This document shows, piece by piece, positions 13,401 through 25,400 of a stretch of DNA of 64,000 bases. Each line of letters starts with the position of its first letter. Position 1 is the first letter of the stretch. The position numbers and the translations under genes were made by a program. The DNA comes from Limnomonas spitsbergensis (Eukaryota; Chlorophyta; Chlorophyceae; Chlamydomonadales). The stretch covers positions 558,001 through 622,000 of the forward strand of contig JAYJMM010000026.1 in assembly GCA_037349105.1 (NCBI GenBank), given 5' to 3'. Below the pieces are notes generated by a model, which worked only from the letters and a program-made list of their open reading frames with translations, ran no database searches and was not told the DNA's origin.

Positions 13401-16400
13401 CAAGGTCACCGTCCCCGTCTGCCGCAGCCGCCGCCTCCAGCTGGGCCATCAAGTCGTCAGTACCACCAGGCACCTCCTCGTCATCTGATCAAACGTAATG
13501 CAGGCATGCGGGGTTTCAGGTCAAAGCTTGCAGAATTGCAGGCTGCATTTGGTCAAAGCTTGCTGGATTGCAGGTTGCATTTGTGCGGGATCCGGGTCTG
13601 AGGGTTGCGTGTTTGCGGGGAAAAAGCTTTTCAGGGCACAGTGTTCAGTTGATTCCCAAGGAAACCTGACCTGGCCACAAAGAACCATATATTCCACAGG
13701 CTGAGGAGTTAGCCTACCCTATCTCTCTTTTCCACCCACCCCTACTAAACCCTTGCCCTCCCCTGCCTCCTCCCCCTACTATACCTTTGCCCTACCCTAC
13801 TATGCCCTTGCTCTCCCCTACTATACCCTTGCTGTCCCCCACTATACCCTTGCTCTCCCCTACTATACCCTTGCTCTCCCCTACTATACCCTTGCTGTCC
13901 CCTACTATACCCTTGCTCTCCCCCACTATACCCTTGCTGTCCCCTACTATACCCTTGCTGTCCCCCACTATACCCTTGCTCTCCCCTACTAAACCCTTGC
14001 TCTCCCCTACTAAACCCTCGCTCTCCCCTACTACACCCTTGCTCTCCCCTTCTATACCCTTGCTGTCCCCTACTATACCCTTGCTGTCCCCCACTAAACC
14101 CTTGCTGTCCCCTACTATACCCTTGCTGTCCCCCACTAAACCCTTGCTGTCCCCCACTATACCCTTGCTGTCCCCCACTATACCCTTGCTCTCCCCTACT
14201 ATACCCTTGCTGTCCCCTACTATACCCTTGCTCTCCCCTACTATACCCTTGCTGTCCCCTACTATACCCTTGCTGTCCCCCACTATACCCTTGCTCTCCC
14301 TTACTATACCCTTGCCCTCCCCTACTATACCCTTGCTCTCCCCTACTATACCCTTGCTGTCCCCTACTATACCCTTGCTCTCCCCTTCTACAACCTTGCT
14401 GTCCCCTACTATTCCCTTGCTGTCCCCTACTATACCCTTGCTCTCCCCTACCACACCCTTGCTCTCCCCTGCTCCCACCTGCGGCCTTGGTCCTGATTTT
14501 GCGCTCCTTGCGCTTCTTCCGCCTCTCCTCAGTGCCCTTATTTGTCGCAGCCTGCGCAGAAGCGGGACAATGCCAAACACTGTTTACTTAGGGTGAAGGG
14601 TTAAAAGTCGTTCAGGTGAAACCTTAAATTATATGCAGCACACAGTTCCTGTATTCAGGGTGTTCATTGTTCAGGGTGCCATCATTCAAAGCTCATTGTG
14701 GCCAATGGCCGTGGGGGCCTGCAGCAGCAAGCCCTGCTGCTCTGACCACCTGCTGTAGGCCGGTCAAGGTTTGGCCGCCATGGACCCAGGGGTGGTCACC
14801 CAGCGGCCTGTCGAAACATTGCCCGCTGCACACAAGATAAACAAGGGTTTAGCGAGCTCAGGAGGGATGGCATCCGTCCCCAGCAGCAGGCAGAGCTTTT
14901 GACAGCCTCAACCTTAACCCTAAGCCCCAAAGCAGCAGACTGGGCGTTTAAGAGCCTCAGGCCCTAAGCCCTCAACTAGTCAGCCCTAACACCCCAGCAG
15001 ACTGAGCCTTTGACAGCCTCAGCCTCAACCCTCAACCCTAAGCCCATTGATTCCTATTCGGCGATTGAGCGCCATTCGGCGATTTAATGGCGATTCGAAA
15101 GGAAGTCGATTTTACGATTTTGGCCTCGCCAATCGCCATAACAACTCGGCGCCTTCGGCGCGACGCCCACTTTCCAAGGTCTGTCACCAGCGGCCGAGGG
15201 TAAGCCTGAATCCCCCAGCAGGCAGAGCCATAACGAGCCTTGGGCTCCCGACAGCACCAGCGGTCCCAGCCACAAGAGCCAGGGGAGCGTTCACTGATCC
15301 TGGCAGGTTTCATTTGACAAGTGAGGTTCAATACAGATGAAACCAAAGACACCCCTCGGCCTGCAAACCACCTGCTCTGCAGACGTGTAGTAGTCCCCTG
15401 CGGCCCTCAGCGCAGGCCCCCTGCCGGCTGCGCTGTCCAAGATCTTTCCAGCTTCCTCCAGCTTCCTGCGTGTTTCCTCGCGCCGCCGCTCGTCCGCCTC
15501 GTGTCCACCAAAGCCGTCCAGCTGCAGGACCTGCTCGTCCTCCTCATCGTACCTGGCCATGGGGTTTGTCAGGGTTGAGGAGTTGAGAGGTTGAGAGGTG
15601 AAGCGTGGCAGGGGTGAGGGGGTGAGGGGATCAGGTCAAGGGGGTGAGGGGTAGAGGGAATCAGGATTCAAGGGCTCAGGGTTCAGAAGCTATGTGGCCA
15701 CCCGCCACCCTATCAGGATTCAGGGGTTTATAAGCGAGGGTTAGAGGGTTGGGGGTTCATATGCCCTACCTTAACCTACCGCTCCCTACCCAGGCAACCC
15801 ACCCTTTTCCCCTGCGCCCCTCTTAACCCAAGCATTGCTCCTCCCTCACGGCCCTCCGTGACCACAGAATCTTCAAGTGCGGACCAGAGCACCCTTGGGG
15901 ACCTGCCAGAAGGCCAACACTGGACCTACGTGGACTTAACCTTGACAGACCTACGGCTGATGGTCCCGAGGCAGCAGGACTTGCTGCACCAGTTCCCCCC
16001 CGCCACTCACTTGTCTAGTATCCCCCGGCGCTTCCCGTCCTCCTCCCACAGCGGCTTGGCTTTGGGTGCCGACATCTCCCTGGCCTTCTTCCGCTTGCGC
16101 TCCTCCGCTATGCGTACATTTTCAAGTTCGTCGTCGTCTTCCACCAGATTTCCCTTCTCGTCCAGAATGCCGCGGTCAGCCAGCGTCAGGATCACCTCAT
16201 CGCCGCCCAGGATGTCGTCCGCACCGACATGGCGCACCTGAGTGAGGGGTGAGGGGTGGCGAGTTGGGGGTGAGAGGTGGGGAGTGAAGGTTGGGTAGTG
16301 AGGGGTGGGTAGTGAGGGGTGGGGAGTGAGAGGTGAGAGGTGGGAGGTGGGAAGTGAGGGGTGGGGAGTGAGGGTGGGGAGTGAGGGGTGGGAAGTGAGG

Positions 16401-19400
16401 GGTGGGGAGTGAGGGGTGGGGATTGGGGAGAAGGGAGTGAGGGGTGGGGAGTGGGGGGTGTAGGCAGCAGAGAGCGGGAATAGCGGAGGGAGAGCAGGCT
16501 GAGCAGGCAACAGGGCACAAGAGGCAGGAAGTAGGGAACGGGGACTAAGGATATGGAGTGTGGAGCACGTCATACTAGGAAGTCCAGTGTTTATTTAAGT
16601 GCGAGCTAAAGCACCTTTGGGGGACCACCGGGCAAACATTACTGGGCCGATTGGAACCAAACCTTGACCGGTCTATGGCCGGTGGCCCTGGTAGTAGGGC
16701 CTGCTGCACCAGGCACCCACGGCCGTAGGCCGTGGTGCAGCTGAAGTGCACCTGAAGCACGCTAACATGATCAATGCTGGCAACGGGGCGCAGGGAGCCA
16801 GGAGCAGGTAGTAGGGAGGGGGTGTGGGCAGAAGAGGGCAGAGAGGGAGGGGGGCGGATATGAGTGAAGGAGACTGGAGGTCGGACCTTGCATGCACATG
16901 TGATGCGTTGGATTACAAGCAAAGGAGAATGGTTGAACCACCATAAGAAGAGTAGGGACCAGTACGGGATGTGCGAGCACCCAGCCGTTTCAGTCACCCC
17001 AAAGCTTTGCATGGCCAAGGGAGACCATGTGGCCCCTTGAAAGAACATACCAAGGAGCACAAGAGAAGTCTCGTTTCTTGTCTTGCCCCTTCCCCCTTTT
17101 CTGCCTCTCATACCTAGGGCTGGCTGTTTTCCCGTATATCGAGTTCAAATATACGCGTATATAGGAGTCATACCTCCGGAGGTCACATTCTTCACCTCTT
17201 TCTCTTTTAGGAACTCAGGAAGGGCCCCAGTACTTCGGAAGGAGGGGCACCCCACATCTCCAGGTCAGTCCCATAAATTTGCAAGGCAAAATGAAGCTGA
17301 CCCTAGTGCACTTTCTGGGTGGCCCGGCTACATTTCAGCTACATTTAGCCACCTCCCATGGCCTTACATGTCGCAGGCCATCCTGCTTGGGCCTGTGTCT
17401 GCATGCCGGTCAAGGTTTGGCACCAAATCCGTCTCTGGCAGCCGTCGAAGGTGGACTGGTGCCCAGTAAAATAAAAAGTAAGGTCAAACGATAAAAACAC
17501 CGGTCCAGTGTCCAACTCGATTCAGGCCGAGTATAATTGGAAGGTCCGTAACTGCCCTGCGGACCCCCCACCTTGAGGCCTGCGAGGTCACTGGAGCCGT
17601 AGTCCCTGGCGTGATCGTCGCCACCGCGCCTGCTGCCTGCCGCCGGCTGCGCTAGCTTCTTACGCTGCTCCTCGGCCCGGCGGGTGCGCTCCACCCACGA
17701 CGCAGTGTCGTCGCCCTCTTCCGCCGCGCCCAACGAGCTCATGGCCACAAAGTGCTCCTGCTGCCTTGCGCTCTTGTGCCTGCAGCGCGACAGCATGTGA
17801 ATCGTAGGCACTCATCACTTCATAGTGTCTCAGCTACATGTCAGCTACACACCGGCCTCGGGCCATACATCTCAGGTATGGCCGGTGTTGCGGCTTAAGC
17901 TGCCAGCCATAAGCCAGTCCGGGTTTTGTCCCAGCCCGGCAAAGGGGGCTTTGTAGCAAAAAGAAAAAAACAGACAGTCAATGGAGGATAATGAGGGGTG
18001 TGGAGTACTGGAGTGTGCGTGGAACGTGCTGGTAGACGCTGCAGCCTGCGCGCCTGCACAGTCTGTAAGAAGGGGGGTCCTCAGCGCAAGTGACAGTCGA
18101 GGCGCAAGACCGCGCTTTAGGGTTAAGGACGATTGGGGCAGGCCAAAACTCGCGGGCATGCATGCATGATGGTCTACCCCACAAGAACGACCGCCATGCA
18201 CGCATAGCTGCAGGCATCCATGCATGGTTGGGGCCAAGTGTCTACACCCCCCTCAGGCCTTCTCCCTCCCCACCTCCCTGCTCAACACCCCACCTCCTCC
18301 CTCCACCTCCTTCACCTGTTCCCTCCCTCCCACGCTTCCCTCCCTAGCCCCCTTGCGTTCCACATTGCCCCTTTGACCTGACATCCAGCCAGATGCACTT
18401 GGTGCAACCGCGCATCCTCTGCAATTTGCCCCACAAGCAGGATCGTTCTTCAAGTTTGGCCAGCAGCAACATGAAAAGACAGCAAGTATGCATGTCTGCT
18501 ACGTGCCAAACAGTCACCGCCCATCCGTATACATTGATTGTTGTTGAGAATCCAACACACCCAAACGCTGGCTTTCTTAGTCAAAACCCATGCAGCTCTT
18601 CCACCATGGCAGAAACCGCCATGTATCATGCACCCCATGCAGCTCTACCAGCATGGCAGCACACCAATGCACAGCTCTTCCAGCATAGAACATCCATGCA
18701 TCCCATGCAGCTCTTCAAGCATGAGGGAAACAACCATGTATCATGCATCCATGCAGCTCTTCCAGCATGGCAGAAGTATCCATACATCATGCAAGCCATA
18801 CAGCTCTTCAAGCATGGCAGCAACACCCATGTCTCATGCATCCCATTCAGCTCTTCCAGCATGGCAGCAGCACCCATGTATCATGAATCCCCATGCAGCG
18901 CTTACAGCATTACAGCAGCATCCATGCATCATGCACCATGCAGCTCATCCAGCATGGCAGCATCCATGCATTATGCACCCATGCAGCTTTTCCAGCATGG
19001 CAGCAGCGACCACGTAGCATGCATCCCCGTGCAGCTCTTCCAGCATGGCAGTTGCAACCATGTATTATGCATCCCTCACAGCTCTTCCATCAAGGCAGTA
19101 GCACCCGTGACTCGTTTCACAAGCATACCCACCAGTGTCTACTTCTAGTGCCTGTCCTGACTCCTGATGTGTTACGTTCACACCCTCCTGTGTTTTCGTA
19201 ACTCAGCTACAAGCCTGTTACACTCCAGCCTTCATCCATAAGTCCTAGAAGAGGCCAGCCATGCTGCTTGGGCCACCGTCCGTCAGCCGTCTAAGTTGTC
19301 CCCAATCAGGCCTTTGGCAGCCGCTGGGCAGCCCGCTGAAGGTGGACTCGTAGACGGAAAATAAAAACTGCCTCCAGCCCCACCGCCGGGCCGCACCCAG

Positions 19401-20201
19401 CCCAGCCCTACTCACGCATCGATCCTTGCCCTGAGCTCTGCTGCCTGTCTGGCCTGCTCCGCCTCCTTCTGCACCTGCTCCTGCCGCTTCTTGTCAACAG
19501 CTGACTGCTTGTGCGGTGCGTCCATGCTGAGCGGCTTGAGGCCGAGCGATATGCGCATCCTACAGGGCAAGGGTGAAGCAGCAGCAGCAGCAGCAGCAGC
19601 AGGAAGAGGGGTATATCAGCTCCATATACTGAATATACGGCATACACGGGTCCAGCCAGACCTAGTGATACATTACAGGGGAGCAGCAGGAGCAGCAGCA
19701 ACAGCAAGAGATGCGATATAAATGGCAGAGGTTCAGCAGCAGCAGCAGCAAAAGCAGGAGCAGGTCAGTAACATTTGCAGGGCATTAGCAGCAGCAGAAA
19801 CAGGTCATTGATGCGTTATTGCGTTCCAGGTGCAGCTCGGAGACGTGGATCTCTAGGGCCAGCGGGCATGGGTGCGTTTATGCAAGCACTCCAGGGCATC
19901 AGGTGTGCAAGGCATCTGTCGTGGTGCCAGCGCAGCACAGCGTGCAGCTGGGGCAGTGCTCTGCAGTGCGTGGAGGAAAAGCTGGTGGTGATGATACCCT
20001 GACTAGGAAGCCCCAGGCGCACGTGAGGATAGCAGGTGTGCTCATTCCCTCCACAGCTCTGCTGTAGCCCCGCAATGCCATCCTGTGACCTCGCCCCTTC
20101 TCCCCTCACTTGTTGGTCTCGTCAATGCTCATAGAAATCTCGCCACCGGACTCCTGTACTTGGAAGTTCGGCGCGGAACGTCCTCCATCCTGGTCCGACA
20201 T
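7488..20201 (-). CDS. SART1: SART1/Snu66 family U4/U6.U5 tri-snRNP protein
   Basis: Twelve exons, complement of 7488-7862, 8098-8345, 10101-10273, 11342-11552, 12159-12557, 13230-13484, 14479-14551, 15372-15552, 16011-16237, 17572-17779, 19416-19559 and 20110-20201. All are GT-AG with matching phases; about 861 residues (human SART1 is 800). Hallmarks in order: SIDETNK then LGLKPL (residues 25-42), WVERTRRAEEQRKK, YGSSDLAGLKV, GDEVILTLADRGIL, GKRRGILDKYDEE, a basic RRKKRKERK helix, acidic/Ala-rich linkers, then the conserved C-terminus GLSGVLAQLKDKGSL...TPKESFRELCYDFHGK. SART1 recruits the tri-snRNP to the prespliceosome in the nucleus; plant orthologue is DOT2/MDF. Start chosen because SIDETNK follows closely, as in homologues. 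Stop is TAG. Introns are long and repeat-filled. Confidence 0.92.
9765..9915 (+). repeat. Dispersed SINE/MITE-like element
   Basis: In SART1 intron 10. Has the CAGCTACATGTCAGC head, GGCCTGTGTCTGTAAG, GGTCAAGTTTTGCCCCAA and the tail GGTGGACCTGTAGCAAAAA. Closely resembles the copies at 17315 and 17825. Confidence 0.65.
10330..10600. repeat. Degenerate GGGGTT-rich tandem repeat
   Basis: Repeated 'GGGGTT...CATANTTTGGGG' blocks at irregular spacing of roughly 40-60 bases, inside SART1 intron 9. It looks like a decayed minisatellite. The G-rich blocks recall telomere repeats, but there is no regular heptamer or octamer. Confidence 0.5.
13755..14475 (+). repeat. 21-bp minisatellite, about 34 copies
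   Basis: Unit on the plus strand is TACTATACCCTTGCTCTCCCC with a frequent CT-to-GT change. Because 21 is a multiple of three, both strands stay open and mimic 260-residue proteins (PTIPLLS or SKGIVGD repeats). The array lies in SART1 intron 6 and, in the gene's sense, starts within about ten bases of the 5' splice site at 14478/14479. Confidence 0.95.
14690..14830 (+). repeat. Dispersed SINE/MITE-like element
   Basis: In SART1 intron 5. Core blocks: GCAGCAAGCCCTGCTGCT, GTAGGCCGGTCAAGGTTTGG and GGTGGTCACCCAGCGG. Confidence 0.65.
15885..16000 (-). repeat. Dispersed SINE/MITE-like element
   Basis: Reverse copy ending about ten bases from the 3' end of SART1 exon 4. Blocks: AGAGCACCCTTGGGGACC, TAACCTTGACAG, and GCAGGACTTGCTGCACCAG. 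Confidence 0.6.
16240..16465. repeat. 15-16 bp GGGGTGGGGAGTGA minisatellite
   Basis: G-rich on the plus strand. In the SART1 sense it is a C/T-rich array (CACCCCTCACTC units) that runs straight into the 3' splice site of exon 4 (junction 16238/16237). It therefore acts as, or was copied from, the polypyrimidine tract. Confidence 0.85.
16600..16770 (-). repeat. Dispersed SINE/MITE-like element, near full length
   Basis: Reverse copy in SART1 intron 3. Shows all blocks: GCACCTTTGGGGGACCACC, GGGCCGATTGGAACCAAAC, CTTGACCGGTCTATGGCCGG, AGTAGGGCCTGCTGCACCA and GTGCAGCTGAAGTGCACC. One of the best copies for building a consensus. Confidence 0.75.
17315..17465 (+). repeat. Dispersed SINE/MITE-like element
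   Basis: In SART1 intron 3. Starts GGCTACATTTCAGCTACA, has CATGCCGGTCAAGGTTTGG and ends GAAGGTGGACTGGTGCCC. Confidence 0.7.
17825..17960 (+). repeat. Dispersed SINE/MITE-like element
   Basis: In SART1 intron 2. Starts TCAGCTACATGTCAGCTACA, has CCGGGTTTTGTCCCAGCC and ends TTTGTAGCAAAAAG, like the copy at 9765. Confidence 0.65.
18590..19115 (+). repeat. About 47-bp tandem repeat, about 12 copies
   Basis: Units start GCAGCTCTTCCAGCATGGCAG and continue with a variable CCATGTATCATGCATCC part. Spacing is mostly 46-48 bases, with some units near 34. Located in SART1 intron 2. The apparent ORFs here are repeat artefacts. Confidence 0.9.
19205..19360 (+). repeat. Dispersed SINE/MITE-like element, diverged
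   Basis: In SART1 intron 2. Retains CTCAGCTACAAGCC, CATGCTGCTTGGGCCACC, and GCTGAAGGTGGACTCGTAG. Confidence 0.5.
19575..19765 (+). repeat. Interrupted AGC/CAG trinucleotide repeats
   Basis: Three AGC clusters near 19579-19600, 19681-19707 and 19735-19765, separated by non-repeat sequence. They lie in SART1 intron 1, beginning about 20 bases upstream of exon 2. Confidence 0.85.
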
Positions 20202-22401
20202 GGCGCTAGAGAGACAGCAAGGTGAAGCTGAAGCGTGGCTTGCGGAATATGGCTAGAATAAGGGAGACGGGCAGCGCTGACAGGGCACGGGAGGTGTGAC
20301 AGCAGCGCGAACGATCTCGGCAACCAAGGTCAGGGTCGTCGAAATATGAACGCTATCCACTTCCTACGTCGAGTCCGATGAAGGTTTATGATGTAGACAG
20401 GCGTTTTGCTGGGCTAGGGGGTAAACAAAAATAAGTGATAGGAAAAGTGTGGGCGGTCTTATACCCCTGCTGGCCTCCCCGACGGTGACCGCATTCCTTC
20501 TCGTTCAGTGGCATCGCGCACAGAGCTCGCAATTTCGACCTCAAACACCCCTCATCATAATCGTTCACGGTCCTATTCAGCATGCCTCTGTTCAGCCTGT
20601 CCTCCGTAAGCATGTCCTCGCCCCTTGTCAGGGCCCCTGCGCCCATCAGGCCTCGTGCGATCTTCGTTTCCATCCCCAAAACCAACATCAGCAGGTGCGT
20701 GTATCCTGTTGAGAAAGCACGTACTCCATCCCAGATCCCACCCACCCGGGCAAAGTGTCCCATCGGTCGGTCCGACGGGGGTGATGGGATACAGTTTGCC
20801 GCACATACGCAAAGCACATGCGTGTTTGATGCACGGCCGCTGCATGACGTGACCTGCTCTGAGCTGGGGAACACAACGCTGCATGTGCATCATTGTGCCG
20901 AGCTGAGCACATGACAACTGTTGAGCTGAACTGAGCTGAGCTGGCCAGTGATATGCTTTATGGCTTCCAGAAGTTAATGTAGCATGTGCATTGGGTGAAT
21001 TGAGCAGCATCTCTCTGCCCCTTCTCGGGTCGGTTTAGCCCCTGCCATCCCCTTAAGCTTTCGGTTGGGTGCCCTTTCGTAGACCCAGCTCAATCCACCT
21101 GACTGGCAGTACCGAGAGGGAACCAGAGAAGGGTTACGGCAGCCTATTGAGTGCTATTTCCAGACAATGAGCTCCACAATTAATGCCCCCGGGAGTTTCT
21201 TTCTTTTGCATGGTGGATGCACCAGTGATCAGTCCCCATGCAGCCTTGCAGCCATGAAGGAACGATTCTGAAATCGCCGATTCAAACATCCTTCCCTGGA
21301 AATAAACCTTGAAAAAGATCGAGATATTCATTAAGATTTGAATCATCAATTGTCAATGCCAGATCTAGATCCCTCGTCCATATGAACGCAACATATGCTG
21401 CTTTGCCGTTTGCAACTCCCGGTCATACTTTTCCGACCACTGCCTATGTCAGCTGGGCCAACCAGTCGCCATATAGACACTGTGCACACTAGAATGGAGA
21501 GATTCCAATACTTCAGTGTGTGTTTCAGCGCACACCTGACTGCCATGGGTAGGTAGCTGTTCGGCCACCACGGAGCCTTTGGGGATCAAACCTTGACCGG
21601 CCGGCGGCCAAAGCCCCCGCAGCAGGGCCTCCTGCATCTGGCCCCCAAGGCTATAGGCTGTGATGTAGCTGAATGGTAGCTGACGTGCGCATAAACAAAC
21701 CGTAGTGCAGACATGCCCTGGAGGCACCTCTGGTCGACGGGTTTTCAGATCCATTCCTCTCAGGCAAGCTTGGTTGTGAGCACCTCTCTTGTAGTCACAT
21801 CAGTGCTGTGCAATTGCACCATACTTCACAAATAGTGTTGGTAATTACTCTCTCTTACTGGAAAAAGTAGCTGAATTCGCCTTGGAATGAAGAGTTTCTG
21901 TCGACAGTTTGCTATGAGGGCATTAAAATAAATCACTTTTTATACCGGAGGGAGGGCAAATCAAATCCACGGTACTGGTATTGGTATAATTTGTATATTG
22001 TTTTGCGGCACCAACGTCATGTGATGCTGGTGCAGCAACATGCCTTTTTAAAATGTAAAATGTGCCGAGTGTTGTGCAGCTCGAAATGTGCAGCTGTTTT
22101 GCAGGACCAGGATGTGCTGAGTGATACGTGTTTCTCTGGCATGCCCTTTGAAACAAAAAAGACAGATCCATCCTCGTTGAAAGTGCACGGGCAAACCTGC
22201 CTAGTTTGGCTCAGCTGGTGCTGCAGCACCGGAGACTGAGATGTGGCGATAGCAGCGTGCCCCCTGCTTGAATCTTTTCTGCGCGCCAGAAAGGCATAAA
22301 TAATGTATACCCTGAGGTGGGGATTATAGGAACTACTCCAGGTCGCGGCCTGATTGTTCCCGGGCCTGATCTGGGATATTCCTGCTAGCTGTGAACAGCG
22401 A
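20202..22401. other. Divergent intergenic spacer between SART1 and RRF
   Basis: SART1 is transcribed leftwards and the ribosome recycling factor rightwards, so this spacer should contain both promoters. It holds one dispersed element at 21555-21695 and a short decayed repeat block at 21945-21985. A minus-strand open frame at 20386-20874 is open for 162 codons, but I see no family resemblance and do not call it a gene. Confidence 0.4.
21555..21695 (-). repeat. Dispersed SINE/MITE-like element, near full length
   Basis: Reverse copy in the SART1-RRF spacer. Blocks: GGCCACCACGGAGCCTTTGG, GGATCAAACCTTGACCGGCC, GCAGCAGGGCCTCCTGCA and TGTAGCTGAATGGTAGCTGA. Confidence 0.75.
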
Positions 22402-22434
22402 ATGTCACCACGCTCTCCTGAGCCCGCGCCCACC

Positions 22435-25400
22435 ATGACCAGTGGTGTTATCTATCCAGGACCGCAAGCCAACCGGCCACAGGCTGGGAAAGGAAGCTGA
22501 ATTGTGGCTGAAAGATGTTCAGAGAACAGGGTCTGTTCCCCTAATCCCTCAAACTCTCTTGGCAACACCTCGCAGGCCTGCCACACGGTCGGTGGTGCTT
22601 CAAGCCAAGAAGGGCAAGGGTGGCGGCGGTGGCAGCGGTGGCGGTGATTCCAAAGAGGATAAGAAGGGCGGCAAGGGCGGGGATGTGGACCTAGACAAGG
22701 TTGAGAAGGAGGCCAAGTCGGATGCGGTGAGACTTAATCGCAAAGGGGGATCCGCACTTGGGTAATGTGCAGCGCAAATTCTCCCTGAGCGGGATCCTTT
22801 TTGTCGTTCTGCCTTTTCTTTCAGTCCTGGGATACCGGTACCGTACAGGTTATGATTATTGAGAGGCCTGGGTTGTGCGGGGCCCTGCACTTTGAGGGCT
22901 GCGCGAGGGACGCGGGTGACTCAGGGTTGTCAAAATGCTTCCAACATGCATTTGTGTGCTTGTGTGTTCCACGCATGCCGCATGTATGTGACTGGGTCCA
23001 CGCCGCCGCCCATAAGGCGGTCTAGCTTGGGTGGCTGCGTGGTTCTGATGCTGCTTCAGTGCTGGTATCAGCATTAAAGAGAGGGTGAGGTAGGCGTGGA
23101 TGAAGGCAGGGTCAGATAAGTCCTAGCCCCGCTTTCTGCTGTGTGCTGTCTGTATGGCCCTATGACATGTGTCGAAGGGATAATTAAATAATCCATGTTT
23201 TGGGTGCGGGTTGGCGATCTCTAAATAATAATTTGTGGTACAACCGGTAACACCATCTGGAATGGACCAGTGCAAAAACTGATATATCAAGCGCTGTTCT
23301 TAAAGAGGCTGCACGTTGCATTCTAAGCATTGTTGTGAACCAACGGCGCCTTCTAGACGTCGCAAGTGGCTCGGCCACCTTCATCAGCTGGCTTGGTTGA
23401 CCTCCCTCGCATTAGAGCCGCAGTAGGTAGATCGCAACTTGTTAGTGAGGTAGATGATACAGAAGGATACGTGCAGGTTGAGGAAGGGGGGAATTGTCTG
23501 GCAAGGAATTGTGTGTGATGCATGTGGAGGAGATATCGAGGGGAGATCGAGCTGGGGGTGATGTGCCTGGTGAGAAAGATTTGCTGACCTCCAGGGGCCT
23601 CAAGGCCCGTCATGCTCCAATACCTGCTTGGTTCCATTAAAAGGAGGGGGGGAAGCAAGAGGAGGGAGGGCATTCGAGGGCATGGCGAGATGGGATATCT
23701 CATGGTCGGATTGGTCGCGGCATTCCCTAGCGCACTATGCTGGAGGAAAGGGTGCATTCTTCGCCAAGCCAAGGGCGAGGTGTGTTGCAAGTGTGTCTTC
23801 GGGTTTGCTGCTTTTCAGTGTAAGTGTCAACTGTCAAACATAATTTCGCTACCTCAGGGGCAGAGACATCGTGTGGAAGAGTTGCATGCTATGCCTGTAT
23901 CAGGCCAAGGGATGATAGTGCTTATGGATAATCCTAAAGAACTGTGCTTACTGGTACATTTATAAAACGGATATTGAAGTGGTTGTTTATTTGTAATACA
24001 TGGCTGCAGTGAGGCTTGTGGTAATTCAATTGAGCAGATTTCGATGCCGAGGGAGCAGATTAAAAAAAGTCTGCCCTGAGGGCAGTGCATTAAACAACTG
24101 ATTTCGCTCCGAGGGCAGCAATAGAAGAATCTCAAATTCGTACCTGAGGGAGGGCAATTCAAACCAACGGTAAGGATAAATGGATTATTATAATTACCGG
24201 TATTGGGACAAGTGGCATCAGGATCATTTGTAATTTTGGATTACCGGTATAAGCAATACAAGGGTAGGGGTTATTATAATTGTTGGGAATATTAGGATGA
24301 TTGGGGTGTGAGGGCAGTCCCTGCCTTCCTGCCACAGAGTGCTTTCAGCAGGATAAACGCATGAAGGACCGAGGAATAATTCCTTACCCTGCCAACCCCT
24401 CTTGCCCCCCACCCTTAACCCTCCCCACCCCCCATTACCCTCCCCCCTGCAGGAGGACCGCATGAAGAAGAGCTTTGGTGCCCTAGGCGACTCGTTCAAT
24501 ACGATCCGCACCGGACGCGCCAACGCCGCCATCCTGGATAAAATCACGGTGCGGGTGGCATTTCTTTTTCGAGGCTCGGCCACAGTCCAGCTCCAGTCCA
24601 GCTTCCCCATGGCCTGCGGCTAACCGAGGGTGGCTGAATTGTGGCCGAAGTAGAACACTGGTTCAGACCCTCAAACCCTTCCACCGAGTTATATTGCTGC
24701 GGTCTTAGGCCGGGGGGACCAGATGTAGCCAGCCCTGCAACAACTGCTCGGTCCACTGGCCAAAAGACGGTCAAAGTTTAGTCCCCATCGGCCAGTGTGT
24801 TCCACCAATCTGACAGCTGAAGGTAGTATGGTTTAGCACTAAACAAGGCCCTCTCTGCCAGGCTGGTCCTCCTCAGGCTGCGGCCCTTCGGCTCTCCCCA
24901 GTGCTGATCCTGGTTGATGCAGTCGCTGATGCTTTTTTGAAATGCTTAACAGCTGATTCGCATTGCCTGCCCTCAGATTTAAAGCTGTTCAGTGGTGACG
25001 GATTCATTTAAAGATCATTTACCGACTGTCATTGCCAGTCTCGGTCCGAAATGTAGTGTGTCTGAGTGTTTGAGTCAATGCTTGGCCGAGGGAAGGCAAT
25101 AAACAGTTTTTTCATACCCGAGGGAATGCCATAAACAATTCGTTCATACCCGAGGGAAGACATTTCTACGGTATTCTCTCATTGCTTTTTGTTTGCTGTC
25201 TGCAGGTTGACCAGTTTGGGGCCATGGTACCTCTCAAGTCCGTGGCACAGGTAGGGTGATGTGATGGGGCAAGGGATTCAACCGCTAACCTGCTGTTCTG
25301 CCACGAGCCCCCAGATCTCACTACCTCCATGCACTGACCCACCTGCCAGCCAGCCAGCCAGCACTGACCCACTATCTTGCTGTGGGCCCCCAGATCTCAC

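Noticed and set aside
13787..14596. Open frame of 269 codons with PTIPLLS repeats, and a matching minus-strand frame
   Set aside because: Wholly a 21-bp minisatellite inside SART1 intron 6; both strands are open for the same reason.
20386..20874. Minus-strand open frame of 162 codons upstream of SART1
   Set aside because: It looks moderately gene-like (acidic and basic residues mixed) but has no recognisable family, and no splice partner was found. Left as undecided spacer.
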